Shown: positions 15,550-24,853, counted from the first letter of the stretch. The stretch is DNA of 64,000 nt from Haloarcula sp. CBA1127 (GCF_001485575.1 NZ_BCNB01000006.1:1426001-1490000), one strand, 5' to 3'. Numbers and translations are program-made. The notes: generated by a model from the sequence alone, not told the origin.

Positions 15550-18222
15550 CTACCGAACCACGACGACGGCGCTTTCGGTTTCGGTCATCTCGCCCTCGCC
15601 GGAGTAGGTCCGGGACTCCTCGACAGCGAACATCTCGTCGTCAAGTTCGACACCGGCGACCTGCAGCGTGTCGCCGTCGATCTCGTAGTCGCCGTCCTCG
15701 ATAGCGGCGTCGATAGCGCCGACTTCGCTTCCGAACTCGGGGCCGACGAGCGAGTAGTCGAGGTCGATGCCGCTGACCTCGGTCGTGATATCCGGGGCCT
15801 CGTCGTAGGTGTCCAGCTGGGCCACGTGCATCGCCTCGGCGACGGCGTCCTCGAAGCCGGCGATGTGGCCGAACACCTCGACGTGGTCGAGGTCGGCGTT
15901 CAGCGGCAGCCCGTTCTCGGTCTTGTACCGCCGGAGCGCGGAGACGACCTCCATCGCCGTCTCGCCTGCTTCGAGGTCGGCCTCGTAGCCGCCCGAAGTC
16001 GGCCAGTCCGTCGTGTGGATTGAGCTATCGTCCTCGTAGCACCGCTCCCACAGTTCCTCCGTGATGTGCGGGAGGAACGGTGCGAACAGCTGCAGGAAGG
16101 TCCGATGAGCCTGCAGGAGCGTGAACTCGGTCGACGTATCTTCCCCATCCGAAAGCCGCTGCTTGGCGATTTCGAGGTAGTCGTCACAGAACGTGTTCCA
16201 GAAAAAGGACCGGAGTTCGTTCCGGGCCTTCGAGAACTCATAGTCCTCGAACTTCGTCGTGACTGACTCGACGGTTGCGTCCAGTTCGGCCAGCAGCCAC
16301 TCGTCGACTGCGGCGAAGTCGTCTGGCTCGTCTGGCTGACTCGCAGGCGTGAGCTGGTCGACCAGCCGCGAGGCGTTCCAGAGCTTCTGGAGGAGTCGCT
16401 CACCAGCTTCGAGGTCGCCCTCCTTGTACGGGAAGTCGTCGCCGATGGAGGTGCCGGCGGCCCAGTAGCGGGTGGCGTCGACCGGGAACTCTTCAAGCAC
16501 CTCGCTTGGCGGGATGACGTTGCCCTTGGACTTGGACATCGCCTCGCGGTTCTCGTCCAGCACCATCCCGTTTATCATCACGTTCTCGAATGGCACCTCG
16601 CCGGTGTGCTCGTAGCACTTGACGACGGTGTGGAACAGCCAGAATGAGATGATGTCGTGACCCTGCGGGCGCAGGTCGAAGGGGTACAGCTCCGGCAGTT
16701 CCATGGTGAACGACTCGCTGTCGGCGTCCCAGTCCCAGCCAGCATTCACGAGCGGGGTTAGCGACGAGGTCGCCCACGTGTCGAAGACGTCTTCCTCGGG
16801 CGTCAGCGAGTCGTGGCCACACTCGGGGCAGCTCTCGACCGGCGGGCCGTCCGACAGCGGGTCGACCGGGAGCTGCTCGCGCTCGGCCATCACAGGCTCG
16901 CCGCAGTCGTCGCAGTACCACACCGGAATCGGGATGCCCGAATCGCGCTGGCGGGAGATACACCAGTCCCATTCGAGCCCTTCGATCCAGTGCTCGTAGC
17001 GGGTAGCCATCTTCTCGGGGTACCACTCCATCTGGCGGCCGGCCTCGATGTACTCCTCTTTCTTATCGAGCAGCTCGATGTACCACTGCTCGGTGACGAG
17101 GTACTCGACTTCCTCTTCACAGCGCTCGTGGACCTGCACAGTGTGGTCGTGGTCGCGACTCTCAAGCAGCGAGCCCTCCTCGCGTAGGTCTTCGATGATG
17201 GCATCGCGGGCCTCGGTGGTGTGCATTCCCTCGTACTCGCCGGCCACATCCGTCATCGTCGCGGACTCGTCGATGGCGAGCCGGAGCGGCAGGTCGTGAG
17301 CCTGATACCACTCGATGTCGTTCTGGTCGCCGAACGTACAGCACATGACGATGCCGCTGCCGGTCTCCATGTCGACACGCTCGTCGGCGATGACGGGAAC
17401 CTCCTGCTCGAAAAGGGGCACTCGCGCACTGCCACCGACGAGGTGCTGGTTCTCGTCGTCGTCGGGATGGACGAAGACGGCGACACACGCCGGCAGTAGC
17501 TCGGGGCGGGTCGTCGAAATGGTGAAGCTCGCGTCCTCGTCGGCCGGTCCCTCGCCCGTCTCGACGAGGTCGAAGGCGATGTCGTTGAACAGCGTCGACT
17601 TGTCTTTGTCCTCCTGTTCGACCTGTGAGATGGCCGTTTCACAGTCCGGACACCAGATGGTCGGCGCGCGCTGACGGTACTCCCGACCCTGTTCGTAGAG
17701 GTCGAGGAAGGATAGCTGCGAGACCCGCTGAACATCCGGCGCGATGGTCTTGTAGGTGTTGTCCCAGTCGATGGATATCGCAAGCGACTGCACGTCCTGC
17801 GTGAACTCATCCTCGAACTGCGTACACACGTCGCGGCACTTCTCTTGGAACTCCCGGCGCGGGTAATCCTGATGTCGAATGTCGAGTTCGCGCTCGGTGA
17901 GTCGCTCCGAGGCGATACCGTTGTCGTCGTAGCCGAAGGGGAAGTAGACGGTGTCGTCGCGCATCCGGTGGAAGCGGGCGACGAAGTCCTGCAGCGTGAA
18001 CTGGTAGAGGTGGCCCATGTGGAGGTTCCCCGACACCGTCGGCGGCGGCGTGTCGATGGTAAAGCGAGTGTCGGCGTCCTCGTCGTAGGCGTAGGTCTCG
18101 TCGGCGACCCACTGGTCCTGCCACTCTGGCTCTACCTCGCGGGGGTCGTACTCCCCGTCGAGGGCGTTCTCTGATTTGTCTGCGGTCGATTCGTCCTGCG
18201 GTGGGTCCTGTGTGTCACTCAT
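15550..18222 (-). CDS. valS: Valyl-tRNA synthetase
   Basis: An 890-residue class I aminoacyl-tRNA synthetase that charges tRNA-Val and edits mischarged threonine. The HIGH motif reads HMGH at residues 68-71. The KMSKS motif reads MSKSK within EAMSKSKGNVIPP. The editing domain lies between the two, and the anticodon-binding domain and an acidic C-terminus follow. Start: the frame is open for 11 more codons, but ATG 18222 gives the normal MSDTQDPP N-terminus seen in acidic haloarchaeal forms. A 13-bp palindrome lies just upstream. Confidence 0.97.
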   Translation of the reverse strand: MSDTQDPPQDESTADKSENALDGEYDPREVEPEWQDQWVADETYAYDEDADTRFTIDTPPPTVSGNLHMGHLYQFTLQDFVARFHRMRDDTVYFPFGYDDNGIASERLTERELDIRHQDYPRREFQEKCRDVCTQFEDEFTQDVQSLAISIDWDNTYKTIAPDVQRVSQLSFLDLYEQGREYRQRAPTIWCPDCETAISQVEQEDKDKSTLFNDIAFDLVETGEGPADEDASFTISTTRPELLPACVAVFVHPDDDENQHLVGGSARVPLFEQEVPVIADERVDMETGSGIVMCCTFGDQNDIEWYQAHDLPLRLAIDESATMTDVAGEYEGMHTTEARDAIIEDLREEGSLLESRDHDHTVQVHERCEEEVEYLVTEQWYIELLDKKEEYIEAGRQMEWYPEKMATRYEHWIEGLEWDWCISRQRDSGIPIPVWYCDDCGEPVMAEREQLPVDPLSDGPPVESCPECGHDSLTPEEDVFDTWATSSLTPLVNAGWDWDADSESFTMELPELYPFDLRPQGHDIISFWLFHTVVKCYEHTGEVPFENVMINGMVLDENREAMSKSKGNVIPPSEVLEEFPVDATRYWAAGTSIGDDFPYKEGDLEAGERLLQKLWNASRLVDQLTPASQPDEPDDFAAVDEWLLAELDATVESVTTKFEDYEFSKARNELRSFFWNTFCDDYLEIAKQRLSDGEDTSTEFTLLQAHRTFLQLFAPFLPHITEELWERCYEDDSSIHTTDWPTSGGYEADLEAGETAMEVVSALRRYKTENGLPLNADLDHVEVFGHIAGFEDAVAEAMHVAQLDTYDEAPDITTEVSGIDLDYSLVGPEFGSEVGAIDAAIEDGDYEIDGDTLQVAGVELDDEMFAVEESRTYSGEGEMTETESAVVVVR

Positions 18223-18233
18223 ATTCAAACGGT

Positions 18234-18246
18234 GGGTGTAACACCC
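18234..18246. promoter_or_regulatory. 13-bp palindrome immediately upstream of valS
   Basis: GGGTGT-A-ACACCC is a perfect inverted repeat 11 bp before the valS ATG. No good TATA box is obvious nearby. It could be an operator or a 5' UTR hairpin, or chance. Confidence 0.35.
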
Positions 18247-18453
18247 GGGTAGCATCTGGCTGCAGCGTGGTTATCAGCGGTGCGTGCGTCGATTTGGAGC
18301 GGTGATGTGGGGCGTGGGGGCCCCTACACCGACGGGCGCGAGAACCAGCGTTCGGGAGAGTCGACGCACCATCTGTACAATACTCCGCCAACGGCAGGAT
18401 TAATGACTTCGGTTTTCGCTGGCGTTCCAGCAGCTTCTGGACACCGCCACTCT

Positions 18454-19371
18454 TTACGGCAGGTCGGACTCGCGGTGCTCACGGTCCTCGGCGGAGTGGG
18501 CGCGGACCCACAGCTGTCCGATGCGCGAGAGCGTTGTTCGGTAGGACTTCCCGTGTTCTTCCTGCTCGATGTACCCTTTTCCACCGGGGCCGAGCCGGTC
18601 GACGTTGTAGATGACCTTCGAGCGGAAGGAGTCGGTGTACTCCTCACCGAGGTCCCGGGCCAACTGCTGTGCTAGCTCGGAGACGGACTCGAACTCGCCG
18701 TGTTCGCCCAGCGTAAAGAGGATGACCTCCTCGAAGGGCTTGACGTTCGAGAAGGAGGCGACGGGAAGCTCGACCACGTGGGAGCCGTCGATCTCCTTCG
18801 CGCCGATGGTCGTCCCCCGCTCGTCGAACTCCGATAGCAGGTCCCGCGCGGTTTCCAGTCGGTCGTCGATGCGCTCGTCGACTTCTTCGCCCGTGCGCAT
18901 ATCCTCCAGCATGTCGATCTGCTTGCGCAGTTCTTCGGCGAGTTCCGTCTCCAGATACTTCTCAGGGACCGTGTAGTAGGTGTGGATGCGGTCCCGGTCA
19001 CCCTCGCGCTCGACCATAATCGAGTGGGCCGCGGTCGCAAAGGCAAAGGAGACAGTCCGGGGCATCGCGGAGACGTTGACCCACACCTCGCTGCCCGCGT
19101 CGAGTTCCGCGTTGATGAGTTCGAAGGCCTGCTCGAAGGCCTCGTCGTAGTCGTACACGTCGGCGACGACGAACCGCTCGGTTTCGGCCCCGAGCAGATT
19201 CTGATAGTCCTTTTCCAGCTTCTCAGCGAGGTTGCGCGAGTACTCGACGTTGGCCTCGCTGCCGACCGCCCCCTCAAGCAGGATGACGCGGTCAACGTCG
19301 AGTTGCTCGCGCACCAGCGGCGCGATGAGCCGGTCGTAGTCGAACCCGACCGGGACGATGTGGGTCTGCAT
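18454..19371 (-). CDS. CARF-like domain with winged-helix (HFX_2341/DUF6293-type regulator)
   Basis: A 305-residue soluble protein. The N-terminal 120 or so residues look Rossmann-like. They start MQTHIVPVGFDYDR, with a VSAMPRTVSFAFATAAHS segment (about 101-117) at the position where CARF domains have their ligand-binding loop. A charged helical linker (about 140-180) follows. The C-terminal region (about 220-300) resembles a winged helix ending RTTLSRIGQLWVRA. This layout matches the haloarchaeal HFX_2341/DUF6293 group and recalls the CRISPR regulator Csa3. No CRISPR or cas gene is in the window. It may sense a nucleotide second messenger (inference). Confidence 0.65.
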   Translation of the reverse strand: MQTHIVPVGFDYDRLIAPLVREQLDVDRVILLEGAVGSEANVEYSRNLAEKLEKDYQNLLGAETERFVVADVYDYDEAFEQAFELINAELDAGSEVWVNVSAMPRTVSFAFATAAHSIMVEREGDRDRIHTYYTVPEKYLETELAEELRKQIDMLEDMRTGEEVDERIDDRLETARDLLSEFDERGTTIGAKEIDGSHVVELPVASFSNVKPFEEVILFTLGEHGEFESVSELAQQLARDLGEEYTDSFRSKVIYNVDRLGPGGKGYIEQEEHGKSYRTTLSRIGQLWVRAHSAEDREHRESDLP

Positions 19372-19440
19372 ATGTGAAAGACTGGGACGGTGATTATAAA
19401 AAGAACCAGACTCGGGCTGCTGAGCGTTTATGCCGGCGCG

Positions 19441-19872
19441 TTACTCGCAGGTCTCGTGGACGATAGCGCCTTCATCGTTCGGCCCACGGCGCTCCCCGGG
19501 AACGATAGGGTCCTCGCAGACGGCGCAGGTCAGCTCGCCGCTGGCGTGGCCGTTCGCGGTTTCGGTGTCGTCAGCGGACGTAAAGTCCACGCTCACGTCC
19601 GTCGACTCGTCGGCTGCCGGCTCGTCGTCTGCGCCACTCGGTGCAAACACGTCGTCGTCGCTCCCACTCGTCGTATCGATGTCGAGCGTGTCGTTGAAGC
19701 CACAGTAGCCCGTCGAGGCGTTGAAGCCCAGGCCGAGCGCGCCGATTCCGGCGAGCAGGCCGCGCTTGCGCTTCCCACTGCGAAGCCAGCGCAGGGAGAC
19801 GATTGTCAGGACGACTGCCAGCACCGCTCGGATCAGGCGGTCTCGACCGCCGACGTTCTTATCGGAGTCCAT
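19441..19872 (-). CDS. DUF2892-like membrane segment with C-terminal zinc-binding motif
   Basis: A 143-residue protein. The N-terminal 60 residues (VGGRDRLIRAVLAVVLTIVSL, then GLGFNASTGYCGFND) resemble the DUF2892 inner-membrane family. A long acidic linker follows. The C-terminus has CAVC and a later H-x-x-x-C arrangement (IVHETCE), probably a small zinc knuckle. The start is set at ATG 19872 (MDSDKNVGG) rather than the longer open frame to 19959. Function unknown. Confidence 0.65.
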   Translation of the reverse strand: MDSDKNVGGRDRLIRAVLAVVLTIVSLRWLRSGKRKRGLLAGIGALGLGFNASTGYCGFNDTLDIDTTSGSDDDVFAPSGADDEPAADESTDVSVDFTSADDTETANGHASGELTCAVCEDPIVPGERRGPNDEGAIVHETCE

Positions 19873-19974
19873 ACCTGCACATTGGTCTGGATGCTTTTGT
19901 AGGTTTACATGTCCGACGGTGGCCGCCGTCCGGTGGTTGTCACGGTGAACGGTCAGCACCGGACCGACCGGGTC

Positions 19975-21501
19975 TCAGTCGCTTTCGACGCCGGAGACGG
20001 CGTATGCGGTGCGGTCCTCGGTCGCCGCGGGGGCAGTCACCAGCGAGATGGTGACCGTCAACACGAGACCGACCAAGATGCCCACGATGCCCGGCGTCCA
20101 GCCGAAGTACGCCGTCGGCAGGGCAACGTCGAGACCGAGCAGTCCCCCAACCGTCGCAAGCACGGGGAAGACGTGCAGGCCGTAGAACACCTGACTCCCG
20201 ACCACGCCGGCGTACATCCCCGAGCGCGTCGTTCCCTGCCAGTACAGCGCGAGTGCGACGGGAACAGTAAGCTGTGCGAAGCCGCTGAAGGCTGTGTCGC
20301 CGATCTGGACCAGCGTCCCCGGCGTGTAGAGGCTCGCAATGAACGAGAGGGTGGCAAAGATGACGACGCCGATGCGGGCGACGAACGCCTCGCGGCGGTC
20401 GGTCTCTTCGTTGCTGGCGTCGCCGCGGCCGGTCAGTGGCCGGTAGAGGTCTCGCGTGAGGTACGACGAGCCTGACAGTAGCATCGAGTCGCTGGAGGAC
20501 ATCATCGCGGCCATCGCGCCGGCGATGACCAGTGCGGTGAACCACGTCGGCGTGTACTCGCCCAGCAGCGCCGGGATGACGTTGCCACCCTCTGGGACAG
20601 TGATGCCGAGTCCAGCCGCCCAGGCCCCCAGCATGAACGCCGGGACGAACAGGAGGAGGACCAGCACCGGCCAGAGCGCGAACGTGCGCTTGAGCACCTT
20701 CTTCGAGCCGGCGGCGAAGAAGCGCTGATTGATTTGCGGGAACATCGTCACGCCGAAGGCGATGCTGACCGCGGTGGAGATGATGTACTGCGGCGTGTAG
20801 AGGCCGCCGCCGAGACCGACGAACGCGGGCTCTTCGGACGCCAGCAGGGCCGTCGCCTCGCCCGCACCGCCGACGGCGGAGAGGACCCAGGCGACAGCGA
20901 CCCAGATCAGCGAGAGCATGAACAGCCCCTGGAGCGTGTCGGTCCAGGCGACGCCGCGCATTCCCGAGAGCGCGACGTAGAGAATCATGAACAGCGTGAT
21001 GCCGCCGGCTCCGACCCAGAACGGGACCGCGCCGTTCGTGAGACCGACGATGGCTTGCCCGGCCCCCTTCTGCTGGAGCATCACGTACGGGAACAGCCAG
21101 ACGAGGCTCACAGCGGCGACGACAACGCGGAGCGCCGTCGACCCGAACCGGTCGCCAAGCATCTCGCCCAGCGTCACGTAGCCGTGGCGCTTGCCGACCA
21201 GCCACTGCTTGTATCCCAGCACGTACCAGAGGACGGCGAAGATGATGCCATCCATTAGTCCCATCACGAGAATCCATTCGGGGCCGGCGCTGAACGCGAG
21301 GTTCGGGCCGCCGAAGAAGGTAAACGCCGACAGCAGCGTCGCAAAGGTGGTAAACAACAGCACGACCGTGCCGAGCGTCCGGCTTGCGAGGTAGTAGTCC
21401 TCGGCGGTGCGCTCGGTGAGCCGGTAGGCGACCGCGCCCACCGCGAGCGCGACGACCATGTACGCGCCGACGATACCCAACTGGAGCGCAGTATCGGCCA
21501 C
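19975..21501 (-). CDS. Sodium:solute symporter family protein
   Basis: A 508-residue membrane transporter with about 13 hydrophobic helices, coupling sodium entry to uptake of an unidentified solute. The SSSF signature region is visible (AFTFFGGPNLAFSAGPEW near the N-terminus; GAMAAMMSSSDSMLLSGSSY around residue 340, where the paired serines of the sodium site lie). The neighbouring DUF3311 gene ends 1 bp before this start, so the two are co-transcribed. The pairing recalls other SSS transporters that travel with a small membrane partner. Substrate not predictable. Confidence 0.92.
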   Translation of the reverse strand: MADTALQLGIVGAYMVVALAVGAVAYRLTERTAEDYYLASRTLGTVVLLFTTFATLLSAFTFFGGPNLAFSAGPEWILVMGLMDGIIFAVLWYVLGYKQWLVGKRHGYVTLGEMLGDRFGSTALRVVVAAVSLVWLFPYVMLQQKGAGQAIVGLTNGAVPFWVGAGGITLFMILYVALSGMRGVAWTDTLQGLFMLSLIWVAVAWVLSAVGGAGEATALLASEEPAFVGLGGGLYTPQYIISTAVSIAFGVTMFPQINQRFFAAGSKKVLKRTFALWPVLVLLLFVPAFMLGAWAAGLGITVPEGGNVIPALLGEYTPTWFTALVIAGAMAAMMSSSDSMLLSGSSYLTRDLYRPLTGRGDASNEETDRREAFVARIGVVIFATLSFIASLYTPGTLVQIGDTAFSGFAQLTVPVALALYWQGTTRSGMYAGVVGSQVFYGLHVFPVLATVGGLLGLDVALPTAYFGWTPGIVGILVGLVLTVTISLVTAPAATEDRTAYAVSGVESD

Positions 21502-21502
21502 G

Positions 21503-21712
21503 TCAGTTCACCTCCTCGACGCCGAGGCCCCAATCGGTGCGCGCGAAGATGGCGAAGACGACGCTCGCAAGCGCCATCCACCCAACGTGCCACCACAGCC
21601 AGACGGGCAGTCCGGCCGCGATCGTGCTGGTGTCCCAGAGGAACCACGGCACTGCCAACGCCATCAACACGAGCGCGACGACTGTCCACCCAGCGGCCCT
21701 GACCGTACTCAT
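21503..21712 (-). CDS. DUF3311 family small membrane protein
   Basis: A 69-residue protein with two hydrophobic helices (about 8-28 and 36-58). The intervening PVWLWWHVGW stretch is typical of DUF3311. It is the first gene of a two-gene unit with the sodium/solute symporter, 1 bp apart, so it is probably an accessory subunit (inference). Confidence 0.8.
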   Translation of the reverse strand: MSTVRAAGWTVVALVLMALAVPWFLWDTSTIAAGLPVWLWWHVGWMALASVVFAIFARTDWGLGVEEVN

Positions 21713-21815
21713 ATTACGACAGTCTAGCCGCTGGCGGTACTAATGGGTAACGAACCTTCACTATCTCTTGTTGAAGAACAATCTCCTTCAATACGCCCAC
21801 GTCACAGAATCATCT

Positions 21816-22160
21816 TCAATACACCCGCGTCCCCGGCTCGACCTCCCGTTCGGGCGTCAGGTGGACGACGCCGTCCTCGCTGTCGACGCCGGTGACCAGA
21901 CACTCGCTCTCGAAGCCGGCGATAGAGACCGTCCCGAGGTTGACGACGGCGACGACCTGTGAACCGAGGAGGTCCTCGGGGTCGTACACGTCTGTCAGCC
22001 CTGCGGCGGACTGGCGCGTTTCGTCGCCAAACGCCACGTCGAGCTTGTACACGTCTTTACGGGCTTCGGGGAACGGCTCGACGTCGACGATTTCACCAAT
22101 ACGCATCTCTACGTCTTCGAGGAACCGTGCGGGATCGATCTTGGTTTCAGTGAATCCCAT
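21816..22160 (-). CDS. tRNA-binding (OB-fold) protein, CsaA-like
   Basis: A 114-residue OB-fold protein of the tRNA_bind family, like CsaA or the C-terminal domain of MetRS. Key stretches are VEMRIGEIVDVEPFPEARK (strand 1 and the turn) and QVVAVVNLGTVSIAGFESE, close to the family pattern VVNL.P..I.G..S. It is free-standing with no synthetase domain. It may act as a tRNA-binding or chaperone-like factor (family knowledge); role in this organism unknown. Confidence 0.85.
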   Translation of the reverse strand: MGFTETKIDPARFLEDVEMRIGEIVDVEPFPEARKDVYKLDVAFGDETRQSAAGLTDVYDPEDLLGSQVVAVVNLGTVSIAGFESECLVTGVDSEDGVVHLTPEREVEPGTRVY

Positions 22161-22211
22161 GCGCCTCGGTAGTCCGTCCAGTTATTTTATCACAGCGCTC
22201 GCAGCAACGGT

Positions 22212-22922
22212 ATGCAGACAGCGATCCAGCTCTGGACTCTCCGCGAGCTCCGGGAACCGCTATCGGACGTACTCGACCGTATCGCGGCTGCCGGTTACGA
22301 CGGTGTGGAGTTCGCTGGCATCGGCGATCCGGGCGCGTCCCGGCGCGTGCTTGACGAAGCGGGGCTCGGCATTGCCGGCGTCCACGTCCAACTGGAAGAC
22401 TTGCAGTCCGACCCTCGCACCGTTGGTAATCAGGCCCGGACACTCGACGCGCCGTCTCTGGTTCTCCCGTATCTCGATGACGACCACTTCGCAAGTGAGA
22501 GCGCAGTCGAGTCGACGGCGACGCTACTCGAAATGCTTGCGGCGGACTTTGACCGACCGCTACTGTACCACAACCACGACCACGAGTTCGTCCCGCTCGG
22601 CGACGGTACCGCCTTCGACGCGCTCGTCGACCAGACGACGATTGGATTCGAATTCGACGCCGGCTGGGCGCACGCGGCGGGACAGGACCCCGTCGCACTG
22701 ATTCGGCGACTCGACGGGCGCGTTCCAGTCGTCCACCTCAAAGACATGACCGCGGACGGGGAGCCGACCGCCCTCGGTGATGGTGTCGTTCCGCTCAAAG
22801 CGGTGGTCGATGCGGCCCGCGAGGCGGGGACTGAGTGGCTGGTCTTCGAGCACGACAACCCCGAGGACCCGGTTGACGCCATTCAGGTCGGTATCGACGG
22901 CATGACTCCGCTACTGAAGTGA
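22212..22922 (+). CDS. Sugar phosphate isomerase/epimerase family (AP endonuclease 2-like TIM barrel)
   Basis: A 236-residue TIM barrel. MQTAIQLWTLRE and AGYDGVEFAGIGD at the start, LYHNHDHEF in the middle (residues about 117-125) and EFDAGWAHAAGQDP then VVHLKDMTADG give the metal-binding Glu, His and Asp residues expected of the AP_endonuc_2 family. Length is short but complete. The substrate is probably a sugar or polyol (family knowledge). No sugar genes are adjacent. Confidence 0.88.
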   Translation: MQTAIQLWTLRELREPLSDVLDRIAAAGYDGVEFAGIGDPGASRRVLDEAGLGIAGVHVQLEDLQSDPRTVGNQARTLDAPSLVLPYLDDDHFASESAVESTATLLEMLAADFDRPLLYHNHDHEFVPLGDGTAFDALVDQTTIGFEFDAGWAHAAGQDPVALIRRLDGRVPVVHLKDMTADGEPTALGDGVVPLKAVVDAAREAGTEWLVFEHDNPEDPVDAIQVGIDGMTPLLK

Positions 22923-23102
22923 GTAGCCGACCTCTCGGGAATAGAGTGGTCCACAGAAGCGGTGTCGGGTCGTCGCGTACCTGTGGAAGGGTTTTCGCCA
23001 TCGACTCGCGTGCGCAAGGTTATTCCGCTGTACTACCCAACATCAGTATAGTGACAGCAGTCCGTCGGAACACCGGTTGACGGGCTGGAAAACAGGACAA
23101 TC

Positions 23103-24440
23103 ATGCAAGATACGGCGAAATATCTGATACATGCCGACATCACGGCGGCGGGAGTCGTCGAGCGGAGCGACGTCGTCGGCGCGGTGTTCGGCCAGACGGA
23201 AGGATTACTCGGCGACGAATTGGACCTGCGGGACCTGCAGGACTCGAAGAAGGTCGGCCGCATCGACGTGGAGATACGCTCGGAGGGTGGACAGTCCTTC
23301 GGCGAAATTACCGTCGCGAGCGGCCTCGACAGGGTCGAGACGGCGATTCTCGCTGCGGCACTGGAGACCATCGAACAGGTGGGGCCGTGCCGCGCCGAAA
23401 TCGAGGTCTCCGAGATCGAGGACGTACGCAGCGCCAAGCGGCGCGAGGTCGTCGAGCGGGCAACGGAACTGCTGAACGACTTCGAGGAGAAGTCTATCCA
23501 GACCGCGGACATCGTCGAGACGGTCAGACAGCAGGTCCGGGTCGCCGACGTGACCGACTACGAGGGGCTCCCGGCTGGGCCGCGCGTGGCCGACTCCGAC
23601 GCGATTGTCGTCGTCGAGGGGCGCTCAGACGTGATGCAACTGCTGAAATACGGCATCAAGAACGCCGTCGCAGTCGAGGGAACTGACGTTCCCGACGCTA
23701 TTGCGGACCTGACGGCCGGTCGAACGGTGACCTCGTTCCTCGACGGCGACCGCGGTGGGGACCTCATTCTGAAGGAACTCGCGCAGGTCGGCGACGTGGA
23801 CTACGTCGCCGTCACTCCCAGCGACAAGTCCGTCGAGGACCTCTCCCGCAGCGAGGTGATGTCGGCGCTCCGGGACAAGGTGCCGTACGAGACGGTCGCA
23901 AGCGCCAAGAGCCTCGACAGCATCCGCGAAGAGATGTCCCAGGCTGGGGAGTCGACGACCGCTGACGGCGGTGCCGTGGCGGCCGCGATGTCTGAAGACT
24001 CCGCTGACGGCCAGCCCACGCCCGGCACGCAGGCCGGGTCGGCCCAGGCCGCAGCAACCGAGGGGGCGACGAGTGTAGCGGACAACTCGAACGCAACCGC
24101 TGTGGCGGACGCCGCAACGGACGAAGACGCGACTGGGGGCGGCGAAGAACCGACCATCCCCTCGCTTTCAGACCACATCGAAGCCGTCATTCAGAGCCAC
24201 AGCGGGACGGCCAGGCTCGTCGACGAGGACGCGACGCTGCTCGCGGAGGACGACGCCAATGCCGTCGTCTCGCTGCTTGCATCCGCTGAGGCCGTTCCCA
24301 AGACCGTCGTCATCGATGCCGACTGCTCACAGAAGCTTCTTGATGTCGCCGCCCAGCGCGGCGTCGATGTTGTCGTCGCCGCTGGCCACGGCGAGTACGT
24401 CAAACAGCCGACGGCCGTGCAGGTCCGCATCGAGGGTTAG
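23103..24440 (+). CDS. dnaG: DnaG-type primase (archaeal)
   Basis: A 445-residue archaeal DnaG. The N-terminal domain starts MQDTAKYLIHADI. The TOPRIM domain is centred near residues 165-245: VVVEGRSDVMQLLKYG carries the catalytic Glu and FLDGDRGGD the DxD motif. A long acidic Ala/Ser/Thr/Asp-rich linker and a C-terminal domain ending VKQPTAVQVRIEG follow. In archaea this protein associates with the exosome as well as showing primase activity (family knowledge). The stop overlaps the stop of the convergent GNAT gene in the shared TTAG. Confidence 0.96.
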   Translation: MQDTAKYLIHADITAAGVVERSDVVGAVFGQTEGLLGDELDLRDLQDSKKVGRIDVEIRSEGGQSFGEITVASGLDRVETAILAAALETIEQVGPCRAEIEVSEIEDVRSAKRREVVERATELLNDFEEKSIQTADIVETVRQQVRVADVTDYEGLPAGPRVADSDAIVVVEGRSDVMQLLKYGIKNAVAVEGTDVPDAIADLTAGRTVTSFLDGDRGGDLILKELAQVGDVDYVAVTPSDKSVEDLSRSEVMSALRDKVPYETVASAKSLDSIREEMSQAGESTTADGGAVAAAMSEDSADGQPTPGTQAGSAQAAATEGATSVADNSNATAVADAATDEDATGGGEEPTIPSLSDHIEAVIQSHSGTARLVDEDATLLAEDDANAVVSLLASAEAVPKTVVIDADCSQKLLDVAAQRGVDVVVAAGHGEYVKQPTAVQVRIEG

Positions 24441-24853
24441 AGGTCTCGAACGAGCAACACGCCGTCACCGTCGTCGTAGTGGTCGGGTAGTTCGTCAGCG
24501 ACAGAGAACCCGAAGCCGTCGTAGAACGAGCGTGCCCGATTGTCGTCCGCGCGCGCGGTGAGCCGAATCGTCTCGAACTCGCCAGCCCGGAGCCTGTCCA
24601 GCAGTCCGTTCATCAGTGTTGTCCCGAGACCCTGCCCTTGCTTCCCGGGTGCGATGGCGAACTCCGCCAGATACGCGACCGGGTGGTCCGGCACGACGAG
24701 CGCGTAGCCGAGCGGCTCGCCAATATCGAGCACCAGCACGAGCGGCGGGCCGTCGATTCCGACACCGAGTAGTTCTGGCCACGGCTCGTCAAGCGTGTTC
24801 GTCTGAATAGCCCGGAGCCGGGATTCATCCCCAGGACGGGCCTCGCGAATCAT
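24437..24853 (-). CDS. GNAT family N-acetyltransferase
   Basis: A 138-residue acyl-CoA transferase. The acetyl-CoA binding loop is PGKQGQGLGTTLM (motif A, QxxGxG). It ends with the usual ARSFYDGFGF segment. Substrate unknown. Its ATG overlaps the DUF92 stop (24850-24853), so it is translationally coupled as the second gene after DUF92. It shares stop-codon bases with dnaG at the other end. Confidence 0.9.
   Translation of the reverse strand: MIREARPGDESRLRAIQTNTLDEPWPELLGVGIDGPPLVLVLDIGEPLGYALVVPDHPVAYLAEFAIAPGKQGQGLGTTLMNGLLDRLRAGEFETIRLTARADDNRARSFYDGFGFSVADELPDHYDDGDGVLLVRDL

Noticed and set aside
18256-18453. Possible RNA gene between valS and the CARF-like gene
   Set aside because: GC-rich hairpins are present but no tRNA or known ncRNA structure could be drawn.
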